Shown in pieces: positions 1 to 7,162 of a stretch of DNA of 14,368 nucleotides (within the stretch, counting starts at the first letter, position 1; the number at the start of each line of letters is the position of its first letter). Below the pieces are notes generated by a model that had not been told where the DNA came from, searched no databases, and was given only the letters and a program-made list of their open reading frames with translations. The translations under genes and the position numbers were made by a program. The stretch is taken from the NCBI GenBank assembly GCA_039180865.1, contig JBCDCZ010000101.1:1-14368 (forward strand), written 5' to 3'. Origin of the DNA: JBCDCU01 sp039180865. GTDB lineage: Bacteria; Pseudomonadota; Alphaproteobacteria; Rhizobiales; JACESI01.

Positions 1-699
1 AACGGCACGCGTGCCGAGGGCACCGCAGGCGGCTTTTCCGCTGAAGATATTTTGAAAGAGATTTTCGGCTCCGGGAAAGCGTCACGCGGCGATCCATTTC
101 AAGGCGATCAATTCGGCAGAGCCTCAGGCTTTGGGACCGGCGCCCAAGGACAGCAGACTGCGCAACGCGGTGCCGATGCCGAAGCAACACTCTTTGTCAG
201 CCTGGAAGATCTGGCACGCGACGAGAAAGTCCGGCTTGATCTACCGACCGGAAAGACCGTTTCGGTCAGTGTTCCGAAAGGTGTTGAGGACGGTCAGGTT
301 ATCCGCCTCAAGGGCCAGGGATATGGTTCTGGTGGTGGCGGTGATGCAGGTGACGCGCTGATCACCGTGCAGATCAGAAAACATGCACTGTTCGAGCGTG
401 ACGGGACCAATCTGCGTATCAACCTGCCCGTGACACTCTATGAAGCTGTGCTCGGTGCCAAGGTGAAAGTCCCCACTCTATCCGGACAGGTCGCCCTCAC
501 GCTTCCGAAAGGGACCAGTTCCGGCCAGGTTTTCCGAATCAAGGAACGCGGCCTTTTCCGGAAAGACAAGACGCGCGGCGATATCTTCGCTCGTGTCGAA
601 ATCGTTCTCCCGAAGGACGGTTCGAGTGACCTTGATACAATGATGAAAGTCTGGCGTGATCAACGCCCCTACAAGGTGAGAGGTACAGACTTCGAATAA
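1..699 (+). CDS. DnaJ/CbpA-like co-chaperone, C-terminal part (5' end outside window)
   Basis: The reading frame is open from base 1, so the gene starts left of the window and its J domain is not seen. The visible 232 residues begin with a Gly-rich linker containing FSAEDILKEIFG. A DnaJ C-terminal substrate-binding module follows: two beta-barrel halves with VSVPKGVEDGQVIRLKGQG and LTLPKGTSSGQVFRIKERG as the paired repeats, then GDIFARVEIVLP near the end. There are no CxxCxGxG zinc-finger repeats between linker and barrel, which points to the CbpA-type (class B) architecture rather than canonical DnaJ. The family binds unfolded protein and stimulates DnaK ATPase in the cytoplasm. It is followed after 53 bp by a tautomerase gene on the same strand. 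The family call is firm; the exact paralogue is not determinable without the N-terminus. Confidence 0.9.
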   Translation, partial: NGTRAEGTAGGFSAEDILKEIFGSGKASRGDPFQGDQFGRASGFGTGAQGQQTAQRGADAEATLFVSLEDLARDEKVRLDLPTGKTVSVSVPKGVEDGQVIRLKGQGYGSGGGGDAGDALITVQIRKHALFERDGTNLRINLPVTLYEAVLGAKVKVPTLSGQVALTLPKGTSSGQVFRIKERGLFRKDKTRGDIFARVEIVLPKDGSSDLDTMMKVWRDQRPYKVRGTDFE

Positions 700-752
700 G
701 TGGAGGCGTCGGCAGCCACTCTTTTAAACCACACCGGGAGAAGGAGCCCGCA

Positions 753-1127
753 ATGCCCGTTATCCGCATCGACGTTCCAGATGACGTACCGCGCGAAACC
801 ATGTTGAGAATCAGATCCGGGGTTAAGCAAGCGGTCCTCGATACGCTCGCGCCGAAGGAAACGAAATATGATTATGTTTCGGTGTGCGGCGTCGTCGCCG
901 AAATTGGCGATGGTGTTCCCTTGATCTCGGTAGACCTTCGCCCGGGACGTGAAGTCGAGCGCAAGAAGGCCCTCGTCGACGCAATCGCGGCTATCTTGAA
1001 ACAGGAACTCAATGTAGTCGCCGAGGACGTCTATGTCCTCTTTCGCGAAACGGAAGCGCCGGACCATTATACAGGTGGCGAACCCTTGAAAGAATGGGTA
1101 CCGGCGAGCCTTCTCAAGACGGCTTGA
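753..1127 (+). CDS. Tautomerase superfamily protein (4-oxalocrotonate tautomerase-like, double-length)
   Basis: This 124-residue protein starts Met-Pro-Val-Ile, so removal of Met would expose the catalytic Pro-1 of the tautomerase superfamily. It is about twice the length of a classical 62-residue 4-OT. The second half (about residues 64-113) repeats the beta-alpha-beta plan with DLRPGREVERKKALVDAI, the Arg-containing strand and helix typical of 4-OT and malonate-semialdehyde-decarboxylase-like members, and ends in HYTGGE. A strong ribosome site (GGGAGAAGGAG) precedes the ATG. Known members use the N-terminal proline for keto-enol tautomerisation, dehalogenation or decarboxylation of small keto acids. 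The true substrate here is unknown. It may be cotranscribed with the co-chaperone upstream (53-bp gap) and converges on tsaC downstream. Confidence 0.88.
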   Translation: MPVIRIDVPDDVPRETMLRIRSGVKQAVLDTLAPKETKYDYVSVCGVVAEIGDGVPLISVDLRPGREVERKKALVDAIAAILKQELNVVAEDVYVLFRETEAPDHYTGGEPLKEWVPASLLKTA

Positions 1128-1135
1128 ATATCTCG

Positions 1136-2089
1136 TTATCCGCGCGGAGCCGCCGCGCGTTGCAATCGGTCGTTGATGGCAAGACCGAGCCCCTCATGCG
1201 GGATCGGTGCGACAGCGATCGATCGCACGCCTTGGCGATCGCACTCCGAGAGGCATGCGAAGAGGTTCGCCGCGGCTTCGCGAAGATCCCCCGAAGCACT
1301 CAAAGTGAGCATCAGTGGAGCCGACAAAGTTGAGCCCGCAAAGTTGAGCACCGCGTCTTCGCCCTGACTTTCCAAAGCGTTGAGCCTTACCGTTCCGCCG
1401 GGAGCGTAATGCGATGCCATCATGCCGGGTGCGCTGATCTCACCGTTGTTTTTTGCAGCAATGATCTTGGTTTGGAGCGCCTCTTCCAGAGTTTCGATAG
1501 GAATGCCACCTGGCCGGAGTAAAACGGGTTTGTCACCGACGAAGGACACGATTGTCGATTCAAGGCCTATATCGGTTGGCCCGCCATCGACGATGAGGTC
1601 GATCCGGTCACCGAGTTGCTCGGAAACATGATCGGCTGTCGTCGCGCTGACCCGACCGGAGAGATTTGCGCTTGGCGCGGCCAAAGGGCGACCAAGGCCA
1701 GCTATGACGGCTTGCGCAAATCCTGACGGCACCCTTATGGCAACCGTCGGGAGGCCTGCCAGAAGAAGCGGCGACAGCCGGTGTCCTTCTCGAAGAGGAA
1801 CAACTATTGTAAGCGCTCCCGGCCAGAACCGCTCGGCAAGGAGTCGCGCATCGGCGGGGAATTCGCCATATTCGACAGCCATCTGAAGTTCGGACATATG
1901 CGCTATCAGCGGATTGAACGAGGGACGTCCCTTCGCTTCATAGATCCGGGCGACGGCTTCGCCGTTCCAAGCATCGGCAGCAAGACCATAAACCGTTTCG
2001 GTCGGAAGCGCTGCGAGACCGCCGCGCTCAAGCACATTGCATGCGGTTTTAACGGCTATCTCATCATCAGCTCTTATGATCTTTGCCAT
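1136..2089 (-). CDS. L-threonylcarbamoyladenylate synthase (TsaC/Sua5 family)
   Basis: The enzyme makes threonylcarbamoyl-AMP from threonine, bicarbonate and ATP, the first step of t6A37 synthesis on ANN-decoding tRNAs, in the cytoplasm. The 317 residues are the long, Sua5-type form. A YrdC domain occupies about residues 10-200 with ALPTETVYGLAADA, the nucleotide-binding KGRPSFNPLIAH segment, PSANLSG, GLESTIV and LRPGGIPIE. A linker (APGMMASHYAP) and a C-terminal Sua5 domain of roughly 100 residues follow. The ATG at 2089 is preceded by GAAAGGACAGTC, a good ribosome site. The stop lies 8 bp from the stop of the converging tautomerase gene. The gene is divergent from the acyl-CoA dehydrogenase gene across 303 bp. 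Both tsaC and sua5 names are used for this form, so no symbol is forced. Confidence 0.95.
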   Translation of the reverse strand: MAKIIRADDEIAVKTACNVLERGGLAALPTETVYGLAADAWNGEAVARIYEAKGRPSFNPLIAHMSELQMAVEYGEFPADARLLAERFWPGALTIVVPLREGHRLSPLLLAGLPTVAIRVPSGFAQAVIAGLGRPLAAPSANLSGRVSATTADHVSEQLGDRIDLIVDGGPTDIGLESTIVSFVGDKPVLLRPGGIPIETLEEALQTKIIAAKNNGEISAPGMMASHYAPGGTVRLNALESQGEDAVLNFAGSTLSAPLMLTLSASGDLREAAANLFACLSECDRQGVRSIAVAPIPHEGLGLAINDRLQRAAAPRG

Positions 2090-2392
2090 GACTGTCCTTT
2101 CGGTCGCCGCGTTCGTTAACCTTCCTTAGGTTGGGCTGGCAATCCCCTCGACCATCACCTGCGACCATTCAACGGTAATTTAATTGACGTGAACGACTTG
2201 AACCTTACGTTTACGTAAGATAGAGATGTTCAACATACGGTGTCCGTTGTGCACAACTCGGTGGTCCTCGCTTCCGGTTGTCACAATCGGCCTTTTCGGA
2301 CAGATTGATCGCCGAGGAATAAGGGTGCCAGTCAGTATCGCGTAGCCAGATGGCGCGAAGACGGACCGGGCACCGAGGGAGAGGAAGAGACA
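2090..2392. other. 303-bp divergent intergenic region
   Basis: This non-coding stretch separates the starts of the threonylcarbamoyl-AMP synthase (reverse) and the acyl-CoA dehydrogenase (forward). It holds a 5-bp inverted repeat with 5-nt loop at 2118-2132 (AACCT/AGGTT), AT-rich sequence near 2175-2190 and a perfect 16-bp palindrome at 2204-2219. About 170 bp then runs to the ribosome site GGGAGAGGAAGAG before the ATG at 2393. I see no convincing small gene or RNA in it. Confidence 0.6.
2198..2219 (+). promoter_or_regulatory. Candidate operator: 16-bp palindrome abutting a -35-like hexamer
   Basis: CTTACGT-TT-ACGTAAG at 2204-2219 is a perfect inverted repeat with 7-bp arms and a 2-bp centre. 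It directly follows TTGAAC (2198-2203), a plausible -35 box, so the palindrome would lie in the promoter spacer, the position used by MerR-family regulators. The -10 element is not clear (TAGAGA at 2221-2226 is weak at a 17-bp spacing). From memory, MerR-type LiuR regulators of acyl-CoA and branched-chain catabolism in Proteobacteria bind ACGT-containing palindromes of this kind. The downstream acyl-CoA genes make that attractive, but no regulator gene is in the window. Confidence 0.5.
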
Positions 2393-4201
2393 ATGTACAA
2401 AGCCCCAGTCGACGAAATTGCCTTCACGCTCAAAAATGTTATCGGCCTTGGCGAGGCAATGGAGCAAAACCTTGCCGGAGATCTCTCCGAAGACCTTTTG
2501 ACGGCGATACTTGAAGAAGCGGGTAAATTTGCGAACGAGGAAATTGCACCGCTTAATGTTGTGGGAGACCAACAGGGCCTGGCGCTCAAAAATGCTGAGG
2601 TGACGACACCGGAAGGCTTTGCCAAGACCTATAAGGCCTGGTGCGAAGCCGGCTGGAACAGCCTTACCGGTCTTGAGGACTTCGGTGGCCAAGGCCTTCC
2701 GACATCGCTTGCAACCGCCACCAATGAAATGTGGAACGCTGCGAACCTTTCGTTTTCGCTTTGCCCGTTGCTGACGATTGGAGCCATCGAGGCGGTCACA
2801 ATGCACGGCAGCGATGACCTAAAAGCCACTTATCTGGAAAAGCTGATTTCCGGCGAATGGACCGGTACGATGAACCTTACCGAACCGCAATCGGGTTCGG
2901 ATCTTTCAACGCTCAGAAGCCGCGCGGAACCAGAAGACGACGGATCGTTCAGGATCTTCGGCCAAAAGATCTACATAACCTTCGGCGAACACGACATGGC
3001 AGACAATATCTGTCATCTCGTCCTTGCCCGCCTACCCGATGCACCCAAGGGCGTCAAAGGAATCTCGCTTTTCCTCGTTCCCAAATTCCTGCCGAACGAA
3101 GACGGCACGCCCGGAAAGCGCAACGACGTTTTCTGCAACGGCATTGAGGAAAAACTCGGGATCCATGCGTCACCGACCTGCACGATGATTTTCGGCGACG
3201 ATCACGCCGTCAACGAGACTGGGAAAGCGGGTGCCATCGGCTACCTGATCGGAGCGCCGCATAATGGTCTTGCTTGCATGTTCACCATGATGAACAGCGC
3301 GCGCCTCAATGTGGGAATTCAAGGTGCCGGCATGATTGACCGTGCCTACCAGCATGCCCTCGCCTACGCCAATGAGCGCAAGCAGGGCGCCTCGCCGCTC
3401 CATGATGGAAACGGCATGGCGCCGATCGTGCTTCATCCCGATGTCACCCGCAATCTCATGACAATGAAGAGCATGGGTCAGGCCTCGCGCGCCTTGTGCC
3501 TTGCCTGCGCGCACGCCCTCGACATGGCCCATCACGGCCCGGAAGACCAGCGCAGCTATTGGCAGGCGCGTTCTGATCTCCTGACACCGCTTGCAAAGTC
3601 CTATTCAACCGATGGCGCCGTGGAAGCAGCGTCAATTGGTGTTCAGCTCCACGGAGGCATGGGCTTTGTGGAGGAAACCGGTGCTGCGCAGTACCTCCGC
3701 GATTCCCGGATCCTGCCAATCTACGAAGGGACCAACGGCATTCAGGCAATTGATCTCGTTGGCCGCAAACTGCGCATGGACAACGGTGAAAGCGCCAAGG
3801 CCTTTATCTCCGAAATGCGCGCCATTACCGAAGACGTTCGCCAGGCGAACCACGAGGCTTTCGGCCATATGGCAACGCGCCTTTCGTCAGCCCTTGATGA
3901 CCTTGAGGCGACGACCGAATACATGCTTGAGCAGCTTAAAGCCGGGGCGCATTCTGAAGCTTTTGCCGGGGCCACGCCTTATCAGAAACTCTTCGCACTC
4001 ACGGCGGGCGGCGCGTTCCACGCAAAGGGAGCTCTCTCATCAGCGAAGACAATGAATGGGAGCGGACCGGAGCACGCCCGGATCAAGAGCGCGCGATTCT
4101 TTGCAGAGAACCTGTTGACGGAAACATCGTCACTCAGGGCAACGGTCCTTGATGGTGCGCAAGGAGTCCTTGCAGCCACCGAAGACCTTCTCGCAAGCTA
4201 G
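2393..4201 (+). CDS. Acyl-CoA dehydrogenase, long DmdC-like form with extra C-terminal domain
   Basis: This FAD enzyme introduces the alpha,beta double bond into an acyl-CoA and passes electrons to ETF. At 602 residues it is far longer than a classic 380-residue dehydrogenase and matches the layout of DmdC-type proteins. The N-terminal and middle domains include MNLTEPQSGSDLS (about residues 160-172) and QKIYITFGEHD. The FAD/C-terminal helical domain carries QLHGGMGFVEE and LPIYEGTNGIQAIDL, with Glu445 as the expected catalytic base. An additional C-terminal helical domain spans about residues 465-600. A good ribosome site precedes the ATG. It is the first gene of a forward run, 12 bp from the next crotonase gene, with a candidate operator upstream. 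The family is safe. The substrate is not: DmdC relatives act on many acyl-CoAs. Confidence 0.93.
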   Translation: MYKAPVDEIAFTLKNVIGLGEAMEQNLAGDLSEDLLTAILEEAGKFANEEIAPLNVVGDQQGLALKNAEVTTPEGFAKTYKAWCEAGWNSLTGLEDFGGQGLPTSLATATNEMWNAANLSFSLCPLLTIGAIEAVTMHGSDDLKATYLEKLISGEWTGTMNLTEPQSGSDLSTLRSRAEPEDDGSFRIFGQKIYITFGEHDMADNICHLVLARLPDAPKGVKGISLFLVPKFLPNEDGTPGKRNDVFCNGIEEKLGIHASPTCTMIFGDDHAVNETGKAGAIGYLIGAPHNGLACMFTMMNSARLNVGIQGAGMIDRAYQHALAYANERKQGASPLHDGNGMAPIVLHPDVTRNLMTMKSMGQASRALCLACAHALDMAHHGPEDQRSYWQARSDLLTPLAKSYSTDGAVEAASIGVQLHGGMGFVEETGAAQYLRDSRILPIYEGTNGIQAIDLVGRKLRMDNGESAKAFISEMRAITEDVRQANHEAFGHMATRLSSALDDLEATTEYMLEQLKAGAHSEAFAGATPYQKLFALTAGGAFHAKGALSSAKTMNGSGPEHARIKSARFFAENLLTETSSLRATVLDGAQGVLAATEDLLAS

Positions 4202-4213
4202 GGCGGAGCTGTC

Positions 4214-4987
4214 ATGACTGACCACATCAAGATTACCGAGGAAGACGGCATCCGTATCGTGCGGATCGATCGTGTTGAAAAGAAGAACGCGCTCACACAA
4301 GACATGTATCAAGCCATGGCCGAAGCGCTTGAAACGATGGGTGACAGCGATCTCGGCGCCATCGTATTCTTCGGAGCGCCCGAAATCTTTACCGCCGGGA
4401 ATGACATTTCCGACTTCATGGCGCGGGCCATGACAACGGATCTCACCACATCACCGACGATCCGTTTCCTGAAAGCGCTCGTCACATGTGAAAAACCAAT
4501 GCTTGCGGGTGTCGACGGGAAGGCGATTGGCGTTGGAACCACAATGCTGATGCATTGCGACCTCGTCTACGCGTCCGACCGGGCGAGCCTTAAGACGCCC
4601 TTCCTGACCCTTGGCCTCGTTCCGGAAGCCGGATCCAGCCTGCTTGCTCCCAAGATCATGGGACATCATAGGGCTTTTGAATTGCTGGTCCTTGGCGAGA
4701 CCTTTTCGGCAGAAAGGGCACGTGAAGCCGGCCTTGTGAATCAGGTAGTTGAAGACAGTGAGCTTGAAGCGGCAACGCTCGCAGCAGCACAAAAGCTTGC
4801 AAGCCTGCCGCCGGAAGCGCTCAATCTTTCACGTGGCCTTCTGCGCTCCAATAGCGAAGACATCATTGCGCGGATCGAAGAGGAGTCGCGACTGTTCGCC
4901 ATGCGTCTAAAGTCTGACGAAGCACGTGAGGCTTTCATGGCCTTCATGGAAAAGCGCCCGCCTTCTTTCGTGAAGAAAGCCAGCTGA
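4214..4987 (+). CDS. Enoyl-CoA hydratase/isomerase family protein (isomerase-like active site)
   Basis: A crotonase-fold protein of 257 residues. The first oxyanion-hole segment is FTAGNDISDF (about residues 60-69) and the second is AGVDGKAIGVGTTMLMHCDL (about 98-117). The residue matching the hydratase Glu144 of rat mitochondrial hydratase (in GGGCEL) is a threonine here. Glu138 in LVPEAGSS sits where the catalytic base of Eci/PECI-type delta3-delta2-enoyl-CoA isomerases lies. On this pattern an enoyl-CoA isomerase is a better guess than a plain hydratase, though some annotated hydratases share it. The gene begins 12 bp after the acyl-CoA dehydrogenase stop, so it is almost certainly cotranscribed, and it would handle that enzyme's enoyl-CoA product or unsaturated substrates. 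Confidence 0.9.
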   Translation: MTDHIKITEEDGIRIVRIDRVEKKNALTQDMYQAMAEALETMGDSDLGAIVFFGAPEIFTAGNDISDFMARAMTTDLTTSPTIRFLKALVTCEKPMLAGVDGKAIGVGTTMLMHCDLVYASDRASLKTPFLTLGLVPEAGSSLLAPKIMGHHRAFELLVLGETFSAERAREAGLVNQVVEDSELEAATLAAAQKLASLPPEALNLSRGLLRSNSEDIIARIEEESRLFAMRLKSDEAREAFMAFMEKRPPSFVKKAS

Positions 4988-5040
4988 GGAAGAGCGGACA
5001 GCGAACGCGCAAGAAAAGGACGAAAGCCAGGGAGGGGCAT

Positions 5041-5913
5041 ATGGCTGATCTTTCAGGAAAGACACTCTTTATCACAGGCGCTTCGCGCGGCATCGGCAAG
5101 GCCATTGGCCTGCGCGCCGCACGCGATGGCGCGAATGTCGTCATTGCCGCCAAAACGACCGTGCCGCATCCGAAACTGGAAGGGACGATCTACACGGCGG
5201 CCGAGGAGATCGAAGAAGCAGGTGGCAAGGCGCTTGCGATCGTGGTCGACGTGCGGGAGGAAGAAAGCGTTGCCGCTGCGCTCGATCAGACCGTTCAAAC
5301 CTTTGGTGGCATTGATATTCTCATCAACAATGCCTCAGCGATCAATTTGTCGAACACGCCTTCCCTCGAAATGAAGCGCTTCGATCTCATGCATCAGATC
5401 AATGCACGCGGCACCTTCATGACGACGAAGCTGGCGCTGCCTTATCTGCGCGAGGCTGACAATCCGCATGTTCTGATGCTCTCGCCGCCGCTTGACATGA
5501 AAACGCAATGGTTCGCGCCCCATGTCGGATATTCCATGGCAAAATTCGGCATGAGCCTTTGCGTCTTGGGATTTGCCGGAGAATTTGCGCGCCTTGGTGT
5601 TGCGGTCAACGCGCTTTGGCCAAGAACCACAATTGCGACGGCCGCCGTTGGCAATCTTCTCGGCGGCGATCAGATGATCAAGGCAAGCCGCACACCCGAC
5701 ATTATCGCCGATGCGGCGCATGCGATTTTCCTGAAGGATTCGAAATCCTTCACCGGCCAATTTCTGATCGACGACAGCTTTCTTCATGATGAAGGTATGC
5801 GCGATTTCGATCCCTATCGCGTCGATCCGACGATGCCATTACAACCGGATTTCTTCGTACCGGAAGATATGCCGCCCCCACCGTCTGTGAGCCTGAAGCC
5901 GCTGACGACCTGA
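5041..5913 (+). CDS. SDR family oxidoreductase, HSDL2-like
   Basis: A 290-residue short-chain dehydrogenase/reductase. TGASRGIGK (residues 11-19) is the dinucleotide-binding loop. NNAS and the YSMAK signature give the Tyr/Lys pair, and LSPPL supplies the serine position. Segments such as AAKTTVPHPKLEGTIYTAAEEIE and AVNALWPRT closely resemble the N-terminal SDR domain of hydroxysteroid-dehydrogenase-like protein 2 (HSDL2) as I remember it. The SCP2 sterol-carrier domain of animal HSDL2 is absent. The ATG follows GGAGGGG. The gene lies 53 bp after the crotonase gene, ending the forward run; a 3-hydroxyacyl or related oxidation is a reasonable inference. Its stop is 10 bp from the stop of the converging CoA-transferase gene, leaving little room for separate terminators. 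Confidence 0.9.
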   Translation: MADLSGKTLFITGASRGIGKAIGLRAARDGANVVIAAKTTVPHPKLEGTIYTAAEEIEEAGGKALAIVVDVREEESVAAALDQTVQTFGGIDILINNASAINLSNTPSLEMKRFDLMHQINARGTFMTTKLALPYLREADNPHVLMLSPPLDMKTQWFAPHVGYSMAKFGMSLCVLGFAGEFARLGVAVNALWPRTTIATAAVGNLLGGDQMIKASRTPDIIADAAHAIFLKDSKSFTGQFLIDDSFLHDEGMRDFDPYRVDPTMPLQPDFFVPEDMPPPPSVSLKPLTT

Positions 5914-5923
5914 CCGGCATACG

Positions 5924-7129
5924 TCAACCGATCACAGCACCGTCCTCCAAAAAGGCAGCAATTTCCGTTTCACTGTAACCCGCATCACTGAGCACTTCGC
6001 GCGTATGTTCCCCGAGCTGCGGAGCAGACCGCACAATTCTGCCGGGCGTTGCGGAGAACTTAACGGGCAGTCCGATCGCTTTCGTGGAGCCTGCAACGGG
6101 ATGCTCGGTTTCGACAACCATATCCCGCGCCTGGGTATGCGGATCTTCGTGCATTTCGGTGATGCTTGAGACCGGACCGGCGGGAAACCCGCCCGAATTC
6201 AAAAGCTGAAGCCAATCGTCCGATGGGCGTTCGATGAAGATCCGGGTGAGTTCCACCTCAAGGTCTGAACGGTGCGCCATCCGGTCCGCATTGGTTACAA
6301 AGCGCGGATCGTCTTTCAGGTGCGCTGCTCCAATGAGATCGACGAGGCGTTCCCAGTTCGCCTGATTTGCCGCGCCAAGGGTAATCCAGCCATCTGCTGT
6401 TTCGAAGGCCTGATAAGGTGCGTTCAAGGGATGAGCTGAGCCCATTGGCTCTGGATCGATTCCGCTCGCAAAAGCGATCGCCGATTGCCAATAAGTGTGC
6501 GTGATTGCAGCTTCATAGAGCGAAGTATCGACGATCTGCCCCTCGCCGGTTTTTGCACGGCTCTGCAACGCCGCGCAGACTCCCATGGCAGCGAGAATAC
6601 CCGCCGTCGTATCTGAGACCGGTGGACCGACCTTCACAGGCGGACGGCCAGGCCTTTCCCCGGTGATCGACATCAGTCCCGACATGCCCTGGGTGATCAG
6701 ATCGAACCCGCCACGACCGGCATAGGGCCCGGTCTGTCCAAAACCGGAAATGGCGACATAGATTAGGCCCGGATTGTCCGCCTTGAGGCCTTCGTAAGAG
6801 AGGCCGAGCTTTTCCATTGTGCCCTTGCGGTAGTTTTCGATCACGACATCAGCGCTTGCAAGAAGGTGGCGCAGGACCCCGCGCCCGCTTTCTTCCTTCA
6901 GGTTGAGACACACTCCGCGCTTGTTGCGGTTCATGATCATGAAGGCAGCGCTTTCGCCATTTACGGTGGGTGGCACCATGCGCCGCGTGTCATCTCCTGA
7001 TGGCTTTTCCACCTTGACAACATCAGCGCCCATATCGGCAAGCATCATGCCGCACACCGGACCTGCCATAATGTGAGCAAGTTCGATCACCTTCACCCCG
7101 TCGAGTGGTCCGAAACCGCTCCCTGTCAT
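5924..7129 (-). CDS. CaiB/BaiF family (class III) CoA-transferase
   Basis: Class III CoA-transferases move CoA between acyl-CoA donors and free acids through an aspartyl-CoA anhydride/thioester intermediate. The 401-residue protein shows the family N-terminus LDGVKVIELAHIMAGP, GADVVKVEKPSGDD, a long Rossmann-like segment with NRNKRGVCLNLK and VVIENYRKGTMEKLGL, then GGFDLITQGMSG. VGPPVSDTTAG places Asp173 where the catalytic aspartate of formyl-CoA transferase (Asp169) is expected. GQIVDTSLYEAAI follows. The ATG is preceded by GGAGGG. It starts 33 bp after the stop of the crotonase gene on the same strand, so the two form an operon. Activation of the acid fed into this catabolic island is the likely role; donor and acceptor are unknown. 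Confidence 0.93.
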   Translation of the reverse strand: MTGSGFGPLDGVKVIELAHIMAGPVCGMMLADMGADVVKVEKPSGDDTRRMVPPTVNGESAAFMIMNRNKRGVCLNLKEESGRGVLRHLLASADVVIENYRKGTMEKLGLSYEGLKADNPGLIYVAISGFGQTGPYAGRGGFDLITQGMSGLMSITGERPGRPPVKVGPPVSDTTAGILAAMGVCAALQSRAKTGEGQIVDTSLYEAAITHTYWQSAIAFASGIDPEPMGSAHPLNAPYQAFETADGWITLGAANQANWERLVDLIGAAHLKDDPRFVTNADRMAHRSDLEVELTRIFIERPSDDWLQLLNSGGFPAGPVSSITEMHEDPHTQARDMVVETEHPVAGSTKAIGLPVKFSATPGRIVRSAPQLGEHTREVLSDAGYSETEIAAFLEDGAVIG

Positions 7130-7162
7130 ATTCCCTCCTCCCGAAACGCTCGCAATCCGGCT

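Noticed and set aside
2118..2132. AACCT-N5-AGGTT inverted repeat upstream of the threonylcarbamoyl-AMP synthase gene
   Set aside because: Five-base arms are short enough to occur by chance, and there is no T-run or promoter alignment to support a role.
2180..2806. 208-codon reverse-strand open frame over the intergenic region and acyl-CoA dehydrogenase start
   Set aside because: Its composition is rich in Arg, Cys and Lys with no recognisable domain, and it mostly overlaps a clear gene; judged a shadow frame.
2393..4987. Assignment of the acyl-CoA dehydrogenase and crotonase as DmdC/DmdD of DMSP demethylation
   Set aside because: DmdC-like length is shared by many dehydrogenases. The crotonase lacks one of the two catalytic glutamates expected in DmdD, and no dmdA or dmdB is present.
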